Source: Plazaster borealis (lineage: Eukaryota > Echinodermata > Asteroidea > Forcipulatida > Labidiasteridae). Taken from it: 64,000 nucleotides of DNA. The translations under genes were made by a program, and so were the position numbers. Shown one piece after another: positions 61,401 to 64,000 of this stretch (position 1 is its first letter; every line of letters begins with the position of its first letter). The DNA lies in the NCBI GenBank assembly GCA_021014325.1, contig CM037460.1:18064044-18128043 (forward strand), in the 5' to 3' direction. The notes beneath the pieces are model-generated. The model saw only the letters and a list, made by a program, of their open reading frames with translations, was not told the DNA's origin and searched no databases.

Positions 61401-63563
61401 ATGGGATCAGAGTAGGTTATACATTGTACCTGTCAACCCTGTGGAGGCACAGTTTTCTGCGCATGAAGGTGATGGGGATAGACCTGCAGGCAGTGCATTA
61501 TAATAATCAAACCCACATCATTATTTATTGGGGGTTTTCGTGGTGGTGGGGGGGAGGGGGGACACAGTACGATAATATCCAGAGCTTGAATTTTGAGGGA
61601 AATCCACAAAGACCGCAGGGCTTGCAGCCTAAATTGATTACAAGACCAGGGGTCGATTTCACAAAGCTCTTCCTAACTTAGGACTAGTCCTAGGCAATGC
61701 TAAGAGATAGGACTAGTCTTAAGTTAAGACCAGTTACTGGTCCTAACTTCAGATAAGACTAGTCTTCTCTCTTTGTGAAATCGGCCCCAGAACTATTTTT
61801 ACAAGACCAGAATTAAAATGAGAGAAGAAAAAAGAACAAAAACTAACGGTGCACAGTTTAACATTTGAACTGTTTTAACTTTGAACAAGCGCTATTAATG
61901 AGAGAAGATTGATCTCATTTTGTGTTACGGGTAAGTATTCTTTAATACTCAACAGAAATGGAAGATATTTTATCGGACTAAAAGTCAACATTTTAAACAA
62001 AAAACACAAGACCACCTCATTGGCCTAACGCTAAAATCGCTGGCCTCGGCTGCGGTCCGGTGTAAATTTTCGAGCCCTGGACCCAATTTCATAGAGCTGC
62101 TTAAGCAGACAAGATTACTTAACAATTTTCTGCTTAGCAGTAATGAGCAGGATACCGGTCACAAATGGTTTGTTGTGTGACATGGTATTTTGACTGGTAA
62201 CCTTATTCCGGTAAGCACAATTTTGTTGTGCTTAGCTACTGTTTGCGCTTAAGCAGCTTTATGAAACTGTACATCATACACAGGCCTGATGCTACATTCT
62301 TGTATGTAAGGGCAAGACTGTTTTTTTCCCTCATTAAAGGGCACCTCTATAAGGGGAATGGAAATTTGCGTTAGAACATTTCATGGGGCACCAACGGCAA
62401 TGACCAGGGGCAAGGAGGCAATTGCCCCAATTGCCTCCATGAAGTATCAGGCCTGCATACAATTGCTGTGAAAAGTGTAAGAAATGTGCACGGGAGATGT
62501 TCAGTTAACAAGCACTCCCTCTGTGCTCTATTTGAGATCAATGATAAATATGCCTCCACTCCAAAGGTGTAGTGGTCTGGAACCTGCCTATAGTCACATA
62601 GAATCCCTCACCCAAGTCTTTAAAGACAAGCATGCAAGGGCCAATGCTTTACCATAGCATGTTTTGGCTAGGAAATATTGAATCAATCGAAAAAACCAGC
62701 ACCATTCCAAAAATAATTTTTTGGGGGGAAGTCAAGATTAAGTTGATATTCAATAGATGTATCCTTCTTAATTATAATATAGTTTTATTGCATCGGGGTT
62801 AAAAGAACAAAATGATACAAATTTGTCCTACACTCGTGTGAAGCCCAGTTCACACTTCCTGTGAATGCTTCGTATTTGACGTGACAGCTCTATTTTTCGA
62901 TGCAAATATTCCGCAAGAGTTGGGCACAGCTTAACTCTTCCGATTTGTTCAGTGCGAATTTCTGACGTCAAAATTCGCAATCGCATTCGCAGGAAGTATG
63001 AACCGGGCTTCAGAGTGCTTACAAAAACTTTATCATATTATAAGATTAACCCCATTTTCAGGGAAAAATGAATAATGAGTGAACCGATTGACAAAGAATT
63101 TGGGGAAGAACAGGAATTTCGACAGGATGTACCGTCTTAGCAATAATTGCGATCAGTGAGAGTACCGTACCTGTTGATGAGTCGATCTGGAACTTGTCGG
63201 TTCCTGCAATGCCGAAAACGATGGTGTCAGACTTATCCGCGTCACTGGCGTATACCGTACCGATCTTATACCCACTGTCTGCGTCTTCATCCACAAAGTA
63301 AAGGTAGCCCTCGGTGTTCAAGAAGACCGGCGGCTCATCGTTGACGTCGTTCATGTAGACTCGTACCGTGGCCGTGTCCTGGCCACCGGCTTCATCGGTC
63401 ACGCGTACCTCGAACTCGTAGGACGAATCGCCGACATCGTAGTCAAGTCGGGTGTTTGGGAAGAGCTGTCCCGTCTCGCTGATGCGGAAATTGTTGCCGT
63501 CCGAGCCGACGAGGGTGTAGGTTAAGATGCTGTTGGTGCCAGCGTCACAATCCGTCGCAGCCA
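19205..63563 (-). CDS. Classical cadherin, non-chordate type, 29 exons, 5' end outside the window
   Basis: This is complement(join) of the 29 exons listed below, 6,719 coding bases, all GT-AG with matching phases. Cadherins are calcium-dependent homophilic adhesion receptors linked to actin through catenins. Order: about 12-13 EC repeats (LDRE-like and DxNDxxPxF motifs recur), a primitive classic cadherin domain, EGF, LamG, EGF, LamG, two EGF modules, a helix rich in Leu and Ile, then a tail with a p120-binding segment ([16 protein letters not shown]) and a beta-catenin-binding end ([20 protein letters not shown]). This layout matches insect N-cadherin and sea urchin G-cadherin and is not found in vertebrate type I/II cadherins. 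The signal peptide and first repeats are missing because the gene runs off the right edge. Orthology to a named gene is inferred, so no symbol is given. Confidence 0.95.
19500..19676. mobile_element. Family O short MITE in cadherin last intron
   Basis: Inverted ends ATAGACCTTATGCA and TGCATAAGGTCTAT enclose GGGCGCCCTCGTCTAGAGGT. The ends pair cleanly, unlike the copy at 12665. Confidence 0.75.
20129..20380 (-). CDS. Cadherin exon 28: end of membrane helix and p120-binding region
   Basis: It encodes [14 protein letters not shown], completing the helix with a basic stop-transfer, then [20 protein letters not shown] and [16 protein letters not shown]. The acidic Gly-rich block is the p120-catenin-binding core of classical cadherins. 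Acceptor CACCCTTAG, donor G|GTAAGT. Confidence 0.96.
20800..20930 (-). repeat. SINE S1 body fragment
   Basis: The minus strand reads TAATGCACGTAAAAGAACCC and AGAAGGGGTTCACCCCGGTG, matching the body of the SINE at 60885. Confidence 0.6.
21160..21345. repeat. Family B fragment
   Basis: It contains TCTCAGATTCAAAAGTTTTG and CAGCTGCTGTGCTTCTCACC, the degraded half of a family B element. Confidence 0.5.
21764..21957. mobile_element. Family C foldback MITE
   Basis: Complete copy: GGGCCCAATTTCATAGAGCT to AGCTCTATGAAATTGGGCCC, in the intron between cadherin exons 27 and 28. Confidence 0.85.
22054..22295 (-). CDS. Cadherin exon 27: EGF 3 end, EGF 4 and start of membrane helix
   Basis: It encodes [14 protein letters not shown], a full EGF ([20 protein letters not shown] to GYTGTICD), a short spacer PVFVPLG and the hydrophobic start [15 protein letters not shown]. 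Acceptor TTGAAG, donor A|GTAAGT inside the membrane helix. Confidence 0.94.
22327..22699. mobile_element. Family A TTAA-flanked MITE
   Basis: TTAAAGGCACTGTACACGTT on the left, ATGTGTTCAGAGCCGTTAA on the right, with TTAA at both ends. An 8-base hairpin CTTCTTGCAAGAAG sits in the middle. Confidence 0.88.
22700..23080 (+). mobile_element. tRNA-derived SINE S2, split by a family C element
   Basis: Head CCCGGTTCGAATCCCACC (B box) at about 22763, body TTTTCAGTCCCTACCT up to 22823, interrupted by a MITE at 22824-23020, then GGGTTTTCCCCCACTGG to about 23080. The joined flanks match the intact copy at 3540-3700. Confidence 0.7.
22824..23020. mobile_element. Family C foldback MITE nested in SINE
   Basis: GGGCCCAATTTTATAAAGCC to GCTTTATGAAATTTGGCCC. 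CTG occurs at both borders and may be a short target duplication. Confidence 0.8.
23787..23967 (-). CDS. Cadherin exon 26: end of LamG 2 and EGF 3
   Basis: It encodes [20 protein letters not shown], then [20 protein letters not shown] and ends WREYTC. Acceptor CAACACAG, donor GG|GTAAGT. Confidence 0.92.
23997..24365. mobile_element. Family A TTAA-flanked MITE
   Basis: TTAA at both ends. The left end is short (AGGCACTGTTTGGTAATTGC lacks the TACACG block), the right end is GTGTACGATACCTTTAA. It begins 30 bases upstream of the acceptor side of exon 26. Confidence 0.85.
24962..25232 (-). CDS. Cadherin exon 25: LamG 2, middle
   Basis: It encodes [40 protein letters not shown] and ends [13 protein letters not shown]. 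Acceptor CTTCGCAG, donor G|GTAGAT. Downstream sequence in the open frame, beyond the donor, is intron. Confidence 0.92.
25824..26003. mobile_element. Family C foldback MITE
   Basis: GGGCCCAATTTCATAAAGCT to TGCTTTATGAAATTGAGC, in the intron between exons 24 and 25. Confidence 0.75.
26025..26140. repeat. 18-base tandem array next to a family C element
   Basis: Six or so copies of TCTGCTTAGCAAACATTC. The unit contains TGCTTAGCA, a motif of the adjoining family C element, so it may have grown from MITE sequence. Confidence 0.9.
26213..26385 (-). CDS. Cadherin exon 24: LamG 2, first part
   Basis: It encodes [40 protein letters not shown] and ends FTSIE. Acceptor TTCTTCACAG, donor GAG|GTTAGA. Confidence 0.92.
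26721..27007 (-). CDS. Cadherin exon 23: end of LamG 1 and EGF 2
   Basis: It encodes [24 protein letters not shown], and then a compact EGF ([18 protein letters not shown] to [14 protein letters not shown]). Acceptor CCCTTCCAG, donor G|GTAAAT. Confidence 0.93.
27127..27530. mobile_element. Family B TTAA-flanked MITE
   Basis: TTAAAGGGTCTGCATACGTT to CAATCCAATCCCTTTAA, TTAA on both sides. A family L-like repeat follows at about 27540-27870. Confidence 0.87.
27540..27870. repeat. Family L repeat
   Basis: It ends ACAGGTTTGTTATTTCATGT and GGATACTGGTCTTCAGCAAT, as at 400-460 and 56660-56730. This end is similar to part of family A, suggesting an older related element. Confidence 0.5.
27981..28096 (-). 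CDS. Cadherin exon 22: LamG 1 continued
   Basis: It encodes [20 protein letters not shown] through [13 protein letters not shown]. It was found by frame continuity: acceptor GATTTAG, donor AA|GTCAGT, giving [16 protein letters not shown] with the next exon. Confidence 0.9.
28133..28830. mobile_element. Family G element, about 700 bases, with long inverted ends
   Basis: Inverted ends TAGACTGTGCAAGTCTCGCG and CGCGAGACTTGCACAGTCTA. It lies just upstream of exon 22. Partial copies are at 32508-32870 and 41487-42030. No coding sequence recognised. Confidence 0.8.
29488..29630 (-). mobile_element. tRNA-Leu-like SINE S1
   Basis: The minus strand reads GAGTCATGGCCGAGCATC (A box region) and GTGTGGGTTCGAATCCTGGT (B box), then ACACTTGTGTCTTTGAGCAA. 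Same family as 35340 and 60885. Confidence 0.75.
29653..29995 (-). CDS. Cadherin exon 21: end of EGF 1 and LamG 1
   Basis: It encodes [14 protein letters not shown], then LamG strands [31 protein letters not shown] and [14 protein letters not shown]. Acceptor CTAACAG, donor AAG|GTATGA. Confidence 0.94.
30022..30495. repeat. Minisatellite filling the intron between exons 20 and 21
   Basis: About 13 imperfect copies of a 34-38-base unit, TTTCCAGATTACCATATTTT followed by GAGGTTCAATCATC, occupy most of the 551-base intron. Confidence 0.92.
30547..30815 (-). CDS. Cadherin exon 20: end of primitive domain and start of EGF 1
   Basis: It encodes [20 protein letters not shown], a Thr/Ser-rich stretch, [12 protein letters not shown] and [17 protein letters not shown], the first half of an EGF module. 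Acceptor GTGTACAG, donor AC|GTAAGT. Confidence 0.92.
30845..31640. repeat. About 123-base satellite filling the intron between exons 19 and 20
   Basis: Five or six units starting GAGTTACACCATAGACTTGA, with GGTCGAGTCACATGTTTTCA and AACGCCGTACACAGTGCCAG. One unit is broken by a foldback element at 31105-31326. Later units are shorter and end in C- and A-rich sequence next to the exon 19 donor. Confidence 0.92.
31105..31326. mobile_element. Foldback MITE inserted in satellite unit
   Basis: Inverted ends AGCCTTTTTGAGGTATGGCG and CGCCATACCTCAAAAAGGCT pair perfectly over more than 20 bases. ATA flanks on both sides indicate a 2-3-base target duplication. Confidence 0.85.
31696..32109 (-). CDS. Cadherin exon 19: primitive classic cadherin domain core
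   Basis: It encodes [39 protein letters not shown], the helical segment [20 protein letters not shown], and [19 protein letters not shown]. This domain is typical of non-chordate classical cadherins and absent from vertebrate type I/II. The donor AGG|GTCAGT was chosen because it gives [16 protein letters not shown] in frame. Confidence 0.93.
32155..32436. mobile_element. Family F element
   Basis: CAGGGTTCTCCCCATGCACA to TTGGGGAGAACCCTG; inverted ends. Inner motif TATCGGGCCGATACGCGCAA is itself palindromic. Copies at 37797, 47914, 50187 and 59556. CAGGG ends fit an hAT-type origin, unproven. Confidence 0.8.
32508..32870. repeat. Family G partial copy
   Basis: AGACTGTGCAAGTCTCGTGC at the left joins inner family G text such as GTAATACTAGGTGATTGACA; internally deleted. 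Confidence 0.65.
32958..33064 (-). CDS. Cadherin exon 18: start of primitive classic cadherin domain
   Basis: It encodes [20 protein letters not shown] through [10 protein letters not shown]. Acceptor TTTTTTAG, donor CAG|GTGAGT, phase 0. The intron from the microexon is 5.5 kb, the longest within the gene in this window. Confidence 0.92.
34888..35031. repeat. Foldback repeat
   Basis: Arms ACAATATAGCAGAATGTAAT and its near complement, and GAAATCTGGACTGTTCCATT with GTACAGTCCAGATTTC, form an imperfect hairpin with a GGCTTCACC loop region. Confidence 0.7.
35340..35610 (+). mobile_element. tRNA-Leu-like SINE S1, best preserved copy
   Basis: Head GTGTCGTGGCCGAGCGGTTA, an anticodon arm reading CTCAAGC (CAA, Leu), a long variable arm and GTGGGTTCGAGTCCCGGTC. 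The body has TTGGATGGGACATTAAGCC and TTTTTCCCCCGGTGTTTCTG. The T-stem is poorly paired and a SINE body follows, so it is not a functional tRNA gene. Confidence 0.78.
35996..36289. mobile_element. Family H, short copy
   Basis: CAGGGCTTGAATTTTACACA to CAAATTCGAGCCCTG, flanked by GTGAG on each side. It is inverted relative to the copy at 10390 and internally deleted. Confidence 0.75.
36737..36960. repeat. Family J repeat
   Basis: It shares TTTCAGTGACTAGCCAGCAG, GCCGGACCACTTGGAGA and CAGACCACTGTCAAGGG with 53005-53218. Confidence 0.65.
37192..37365. mobile_element. Family C foldback MITE, diverged
   Basis: GGCCCAGTTTCAAACAGCTG to AGCTCTTTGCAATTGGGCCC. Confidence 0.65.
37497..37642. mobile_element. 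Family D foldback MITE
   Basis: CTACGGCTACGGCTACAACT on the left, AGCCGTAGCCGTAGCCGTAG and GCCGCCAATTTGGCCACAG on the right, with GGGACGTCCTATACTTCAAC inside. Confidence 0.75.
37797..38136. mobile_element. Family F element, inverted copy
   Basis: CAGGGTTCTCCCCAAG to GCATGGGGAGAACCCTG. The flanks GCTGCTAT and GCTATTAT match at six of eight positions, compatible with an aged 8-base target duplication. Confidence 0.78.
38581..38604 (-). CDS. Cadherin exon 17: 24-base microexon
   Basis: Eight codons' worth of sequence, giving GNVDETQIG across its junctions. The acceptor is CTCTCCGCAG after a pyrimidine-rich tract and the donor is G|GTAGGT. Phase 1 on both sides, so skipping would keep the frame. 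Family members carry a similar Asp-Thr-x-Ile-Gly motif at this place, which is the main evidence that the exon is real. Confidence 0.85.
38675..38870. repeat. 98-base tandem duplication spanning a MITE border
   Basis: Units at 38675 and 38773 share AGCACAAGGAGTAAACTCTA and ACAATATAACACTGCAGTTG. The right part of each unit is the left end of a family C element, so the duplication came after that insertion. Confidence 0.88.
38846..39041. mobile_element. Family C foldback MITE
   Basis: GGGCCCAGTTTCATAGAGCT to CAGCTCTAAGAAATTGGGCC, with AGCACAACAAAACTATGCTT inside. Confidence 0.8.
39205..39530. repeat. Family N repeat
   Basis: It shares GTCTATTGTTATCGGTCAAC, AAAACTCCTGAGCTGGGAGA and a GGGTGGGTGGGTGGGT run with 48692-49795. 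Confidence 0.7.
39759..39956 (-). CDS. Cadherin exon 16: last canonical EC repeat
   Basis: It encodes [20 protein letters not shown] and the linker [10 protein letters not shown], one residue shorter than usual, then ends KRMLVYSFE. The VYSFEG end corresponds to the VYNYKG motif that opens the membrane-proximal region of non-chordate classical cadherins. Confidence 0.93.
40118..40298. mobile_element. Family C foldback MITE, left end worn
   Basis: It contains AAGCACGAAAACTTGCTAAG and ends AGCTTTATGAAATTGGGCCC. Confidence 0.65.
40483..41057. mobile_element. Family C element split by a family A element
   Basis: GGGCCCAATTTCATAGAGCT to AAAATG occupies 40483-40635, and the right arm TTCTGCTTAAGCAGCTCTAT to GGGCCC occupies 41017-41057. 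Between them is the family A element 40636-41016. Confidence 0.88.
40636..41016. mobile_element. Family A MITE nested in family C
   Basis: TTTATAGGCGCTGAACACGT to GTGTACAGTGCCTTTCA. The flanks TTTA and TTCA fit mutated TTAA, which exists at this place in the uninterrupted family C consensus (GTTAAGCA). Confidence 0.85.
41156..41389 (-). CDS. Cadherin exon 15: EC repeat
   Basis: It encodes [20 protein letters not shown], the linker end TPPRF, and on through [16 protein letters not shown] to EETA. Acceptor CCCCCTAAG, donor CAG|GTAAAG. Confidence 0.93.
41487..42030. repeat. Family G partial copy
   Basis: It starts TAGACTGTGCAAGTCTTGCA and continues through TGGTTGGGACCACAATGGTC; the right inverted end is missing. 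Confidence 0.65.
42225..42382 (-). CDS. Cadherin exon 14: EC repeat
   Basis: It encodes [20 protein letters not shown] through [20 protein letters not shown]. Acceptor CATCAATAG, donor G|GTAGGT. Confidence 0.93.
42546..42662. repeat. 42-base tandem repeat, about three copies
   Basis: TGTTGGAGTATGATGGGTTG followed by TGTACTGTTCCA, repeated in the intron between exons 13 and 14. Confidence 0.9.
43168..43320. mobile_element. Family C element, left end lost
   Basis: TTGCTTAGCAAAAATAGGTT to AGCTATATGAAATTGGGCCC. Confidence 0.65.
43495..43733 (-). CDS. Cadherin exon 13: EC repeat
   Basis: It starts [20 protein letters not shown], completing the repeat begun in the previous exon, then linker [11 protein letters not shown] and ends AGDFGVF. 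Acceptor GTCCATAG, donor AC|GTGAGT. Confidence 0.93.
43856..44026. mobile_element. Family E foldback MITE with TTAA flanks
   Basis: GCCTGGTTCATACTTCCTGC to GGAAGTATAAACTGAGC, with TTAA directly on each side. Confidence 0.78.
44260..44795. repeat. Family M repeat
   Basis: It shares GAAGGGTATCGAACACAG, TTTTAACATTAGGTTAGAGA and TTGGAAAATGAGTGAAT with 59766-60090. The span between here and exon 12 (45430) shows no other recognisable feature. Confidence 0.6.
45430..45680 (-). CDS. Cadherin exon 12: EC linker and repeat
   Basis: It encodes [20 protein letters not shown] through [17 protein letters not shown] and ends GIVQINE. Acceptor TTTTTACAG, donor GAG|GTATTT. Confidence 0.93.
45993..46410. 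mobile_element. Family A MITE with duplicated left end
   Basis: TTAAAGG[C/T]ATCGTACACG occurs twice, at 45993 and 46037, before a normal body ending GCCTTTAA at 46410. Confidence 0.82.
46411..46758. mobile_element. Family B MITE abutting family A
   Basis: It starts directly at ACTTACTTGGTAAGAAGTAC without its own left end and runs to GATGCCTTTAA. The family A element appears to have replaced or landed in its left terminus. Confidence 0.78.
47397..47636 (-). CDS. Cadherin exon 11: EC repeat
   Basis: It encodes [20 protein letters not shown] through [17 protein letters not shown] and ends NNNGAGVK. Acceptor AATTACAG, donor C|GTGAGT. Confidence 0.93.
47914..48165. mobile_element. Family F element, right end missing
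   Basis: CAGGGTTCTCCCATGCACAA, ATTTGCGTGCCGATACGCGC, then AACACCAAGTAGAAAACATT; truncated after CTTGTTTCAATTC. A family C scrap follows at 48203-48231. Confidence 0.75.
48267..48567 (-). CDS. Cadherin exon 10: EC repeat
   Basis: It encodes [40 protein letters not shown], linker [11 protein letters not shown] and ends VPENSAG. Acceptor CTGTTCAG, donor G|GTGAGT. Confidence 0.94.
49173..49453. mobile_element. Small MITE inside the family A element
   Basis: Inverted ends TTATAACACCCC and GGGGTGTTATAA enclose about 280 bases, including AATAGTCAAAAGACTATTA. Confidence 0.7.
49456..49604. repeat. Hairpin-forming foldback
   Basis: Left arm AAATATTGACTGCTTTTACT and on through CGGTGATCCCCGG; right arm CCGGGGATCACC and on through AGCAGTCAATATTT. 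The arms pair over about 60 bases with few mismatches. Confidence 0.85.
49799..50076 (-). CDS. Cadherin exon 9: EC repeat
   Basis: It encodes [40 protein letters not shown], linker [11 protein letters not shown] and ends FPREILE. Acceptor AAACAG, donor GAG|GTAAGG, phase 0. Confidence 0.93.
50187..50514. mobile_element. Family F element
   Basis: CAGGGTTCTCCCCATGCACA to AGAAGAACCCTG; contains TTCCGAAGACCTTGTTTCAA. Confidence 0.78.
50515..51249. other. Intron stretch without recognised feature
   Basis: The intron between exons 8 and 9 here holds a frame starting at 50894 with no resemblance to a known protein. I see no repeat family. Confidence 0.5.
51250..51442. mobile_element. Family C foldback MITE
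   Basis: GGGCCCAATTTCATAGAGCT to AGCTCTATGAAATTGGGCCC, complete. Confidence 0.85.
51460..51650. mobile_element. Family C foldback MITE, second subtype
   Basis: GGGCCCAATTTCATAAAGCA to ATGAAATTGGGCCCCTG, 17 bases from the previous copy, with the TTTATGAAATTG subtype right arm. Confidence 0.83.
51781..51924 (-). CDS. Cadherin exon 8: EC linker and repeat start
   Basis: It encodes [19 protein letters not shown] through [11 protein letters not shown], with a canonical calcium-binding linker. Acceptor ATTTACAG, donor CAG|GTACAG. Confidence 0.93.
52216..52396 (-). CDS. Cadherin exon 7: EC repeat
   Basis: It encodes [20 protein letters not shown], then [19 protein letters not shown] and ends GGQPNS. 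Acceptor CTTCCTCAG, donor CAG|GTAAAC. Confidence 0.93.
52616..52985. mobile_element. Inverted pair of short elements with hammerhead-like and histone-type stem-loop motifs
   Basis: A minus-strand copy at about 52616-52770 faces a plus-strand copy at about 52840-52985. Shared text includes AAACTTGCGGGTACAACCAT, AGTGTTGGCTCT and GGTCTCGACGTTTC. Each copy has the 16-base stem-loop GGCTCTTTTCAGAGCC (52707-52722 as complement, 52888-52903). The best hammerhead-like core lies at 52839-52881. Confidence 0.7.
52839..52881 (+). ncRNA. Hammerhead-ribozyme-like motif
   Basis: TCTC, then CTGAAGA (52843-52849), a six-pair stem II (GAGCAG with CTGTTT, loop AGTATA), GAAAC, the GTC cleavage triplet and GAGA, which pairs with TCTC as stem I. 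One extra base (T at 52850) separates box 1 from stem II. Short hammerheads of this kind are known from Penelope-like elements and retrozymes. Activity is unknown. Confidence 0.45.
53005..53218. repeat. Family J repeat
   Basis: TCTCAGTGACTAGGCAGCAG to CGGACCACTGTTAAGGGGAA; same as 36737-36960. It ends close to the exon 6 donor. Confidence 0.65.
53252..53456 (-). CDS. Cadherin exon 6: EC repeat
   Basis: It encodes [20 protein letters not shown], linker [11 protein letters not shown], and ends [10 protein letters not shown]. The donor is AGA|GTGGGT; it was preferred over the nearby GTACCT because only it joins the next exon in frame to give [11 protein letters not shown]. Confidence 0.9.
53674..54000. 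repeat. Family K repeat
   Basis: It starts CAGGCGTGTGAGTGGACCC and ends TCCGCTTTAAAGCGGAGATT then TCACAGGCCTGT. A long A/G-rich tract fills the middle. It abuts the exon 5 donor. Copy 2 at about 57270-57625. Confidence 0.7.
54008..54345 (-). CDS. Cadherin exon 5: EC repeats with degenerate linker
   Basis: It encodes [20 protein letters not shown], then a linker that reads [11 protein letters not shown] where DxNDxxPxF is expected, then a further EC start ending [11 protein letters not shown]. Acceptor ATTCCTAG, donor AG|GTAAGA. Confidence 0.92.
54386..54775. mobile_element. Family B MITE
   Basis: TTAAAGGGTCTGTATACGTT to TTATACAATCCATTTA; the right flank TTTA is one base from TTAA. It lies just upstream of exon 5. 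Confidence 0.85.
55377..55568. mobile_element. Family C foldback MITE
   Basis: GAGCCCAATTTCATAGAGCT to CACCTCTATGAAATTGGACC. Confidence 0.78.
55569..56127. other. Intron stretch without recognised feature
   Basis: AT-rich, with an ATT-rich run at about 55803-55840. I see no gene or repeat family. Confidence 0.5.
56128..56285 (-). CDS. Cadherin exon 4: EC repeat, first part
   Basis: It encodes [20 protein letters not shown] through [18 protein letters not shown]. Acceptor TTCTTTCAG, donor GGG|GTAAGT. Its frame is opened only by splicing (no useful ATG), so a simple reading-frame scan would miss it. Confidence 0.9.
56450..56760. repeat. Family L repeat
   Basis: It ends AGCAGGTTTGTTATTTCATG and ATGAACACTGTCTGCGACTA, as in the copies at 235 and 27540. 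Confidence 0.5.
56891..57161 (-). CDS. Cadherin exon 3: EC repeat
   Basis: It encodes [20 protein letters not shown], the motif [14 protein letters not shown], linker [11 protein letters not shown] and ends LETYV. Acceptor TATCTAG, donor G|GTGAGT. Confidence 0.93.
57270..57625. repeat. Family K repeat
   Basis: CAGGCCTGTGTGTGGACCAT to CATCCGCTTTAAATCGGAGA and TTTCACAGGCCTG; the ends CAGGCCTGT and ACAGGCCTG are inverted. Confidence 0.7.
57819..58030 (-). CDS. Cadherin exon 2: EC repeat
   Basis: It starts by completing the Gly of STG and reads [20 protein letters not shown], linker [11 protein letters not shown], and ends QTLVIK. Donor AAG|GTTTGC, phase 0. The intron separating it from the previous exon is 5.1 kb. 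Confidence 0.93.
58167..58365. mobile_element. Family C foldback MITE
   Basis: GGGCTCAATTTCATAGAGCG to AGCTCTGTGAAACTGAGCCC. Confidence 0.78.
58389..58628. mobile_element. Near-perfect family C palindrome
   Basis: The left arm GGGCCCAATTTCATAGAGCT through CCAAATTTCCATGTG is repeated inverted on the right with one mismatch seen in about 95 bases; the loop is about 50 bases. Other copies pair much less well. Confidence 0.9.
58895..58965. repeat. Family D remnant
   Basis: GGCCGTGCCCGAACTGGCGG then CTATGACTGCGGTGATTGCG; only the left end survives. Confidence 0.5.
58977..59514. mobile_element. Family B MITE interrupted by a ribozyme-bearing element
   Basis: TTAAAGGGTCTGTATAAGTT to CGTATACAATCCCTTAA, TTAA on both sides. 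The body is interrupted at about 59085-59243. Confidence 0.87.
59085..59243 (-). mobile_element. Short element with hammerhead-like motif, inserted in family B
   Basis: It is flanked by AAGTA on both sides. On the minus strand it reads AGAAGACGATCAGAGCATAC then TGATCGAAACGTCGAG, and ends with GGTTCTTTTCAGAACC (59175-59190). It matches the paired elements at 52616-52985; U4 of the core is replaced by A. Confidence 0.7.
59556..59735. mobile_element. Family F element, truncated
   Basis: CAGGGTTCTCCCCAGGTTTT through AAGTTTGGCCGAAGCATGCT; right end absent. Confidence 0.7.
59766..60090. repeat. Family M repeat
   Basis: GAAGGGTATCGAAAGCAA, TTTTAACATGAGGTTAAAGA and TTGGAAAATGAGTAGCC match 44260-44795. 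Confidence 0.6.
60885..61170 (+). mobile_element. tRNA-Leu-like SINE S1
   Basis: GTGTCGTGGCCGAGCGGTCA head, B box changed to GGGTAAGAGTCC, internal deletion, body AGAAGGGGTTGGCCCCGGTG, and an ACAAG simple repeat at the 3' end (about 61142-61160). Confidence 0.75.
61580..62078. mobile_element. Family H element with inner foldback
   Basis: CAGAGCTTGAATTTTGAGGG to TTTTCGAGCCCTG. A separate foldback at about 61650-61790 (GATTTCACAAAGCTCTTCCT and TCTTTGTGAAATCGGCCCC, with GGACTAGTC motifs) lies inside. Confidence 0.7.
62083..62270. mobile_element. Family C foldback MITE
   Basis: ACCCAATTTCATAGAGCTGC to AAGCAGCTTTATGAAACTG; it directly follows family H. Confidence 0.75.
62841..63013. mobile_element. 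Family E foldback MITE
   Basis: GAAGCCCAGTTCACACTTCC to GCAGGAAGTATGAACCGGGC then TTC. It lies 160 bases downstream of the exon 1 donor. Confidence 0.75.
63171..63563 (-). CDS. Cadherin exon 1 in window: EC repeats
   Basis: It encodes [20 protein letters not shown] through the linker [11 protein letters not shown] and on to FQIDSSTG. It covers most of one EC repeat and the start of the next. Acceptor GCCAG, donor ACAG|GTACGG. It enters in mid-codon, so at least one more exon lies beyond 64000. Confidence 0.93.
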
Positions 63564-63671
63564 CTGGCATTCATACAAATTATAGCATATAAGTGTTATG
63601 TTTGGTTATTGTACAGTTAAATGATATATTACATCATTACTATTTGGAAGAGTAAATTTAATATAATTTGT

Positions 63672-63860
63672 TTTTACCCTTACACCGATGAGTATTAAGA
63701 ACTGTATACTCAGTACTTTCCCCCGAGTTCTGTGACAAAAAATCCACATGCAAATCACTGGAGTGGAATTCGAACCCACAAACTTTGCATCGCTAGAGCA
63801 GATGTCTTACCACTAGACCGCCAAGCTAGCCCGGTGGTTAGAAGGCAGTTCAAATCCTAT
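63672..63860 (-). mobile_element. tRNA-derived SINE S3
   Basis: The minus strand has a head with GTGGGTTCGAATTCCACTCC and a tail AGTACTGAGTATACAGTTCT; same type as 9180. Confidence 0.7.
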
Positions 63861-63914
63861 GTGTTAGCAGCGGGTACCACAACGATTTAATAGAGTTAAT
63901 TTTGAATACAATTT

Positions 63915-64000
63915 GTATTTTACCCTCACACCAATGTGTATTAAGCACTGTATAATCCCATCCTTAGGTTTTTCAACGAATGGGGAGGCTGAGAGAAAGA
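63915..64000 (-). repeat. SINE S3 tail, cut by the window edge
   Basis: ACCCTCACACCAATGTGTAT and TAAGCACTGTATAATCCC repeat the tail seen 240 bases to the left, so a second copy lies in tandem. Confidence 0.5.

Overview
The window is animal nuclear DNA: intron-rich, AT-rich, and full of short dispersed repeats. It carries parts of two genes, both on the minus strand. The classical cadherin has the non-chordate build (many cadherin repeats, then a primitive classic cadherin domain, EGF and laminin-G modules, and a short catenin-binding tail). Together with the repeat types, this points to an echinoderm, most likely a sea star. The species is inferred, not proven.

From left to right: 1-4020 is intergenic and repeat-rich. 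4021-12328 holds a complete six-exon PSMD7 (Rpn8) gene, a 26S proteasome lid subunit; its exons join in frame into a 333-residue protein. 12329-19204 is intergenic and must contain the cadherin 3' UTR. 19205-63563 holds 29 exons of one classical cadherin, joined in frame with GT-AG introns throughout. They encode about 2,240 residues: roughly 12 to 13 cadherin repeats, a primitive classic cadherin domain, EGF, LamG, EGF, LamG, two more EGF, one membrane helix, and a tail with p120- and beta-catenin-binding regions. The 5' end lies beyond position 64000. One exon is a 24-base microexon.

Most of the rest is short non-autonomous DNA: several foldback or MITE-like families (called A to O here), three tRNA-derived SINE families, minisatellites that fill introns, and a pair of inverted short elements carrying a hammerhead-ribozyme-like motif and a histone-type stem-loop. 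Families A and B share termini and are flanked by TTAA, which suggests mobilisation by a piggyBac-type transposase. Several nested insertions give relative ages. No protein-coding transposon was recognised. Family letters are local to this report.

The two genes have unrelated roles: protein degradation and cell adhesion. Nothing suggests they work together.
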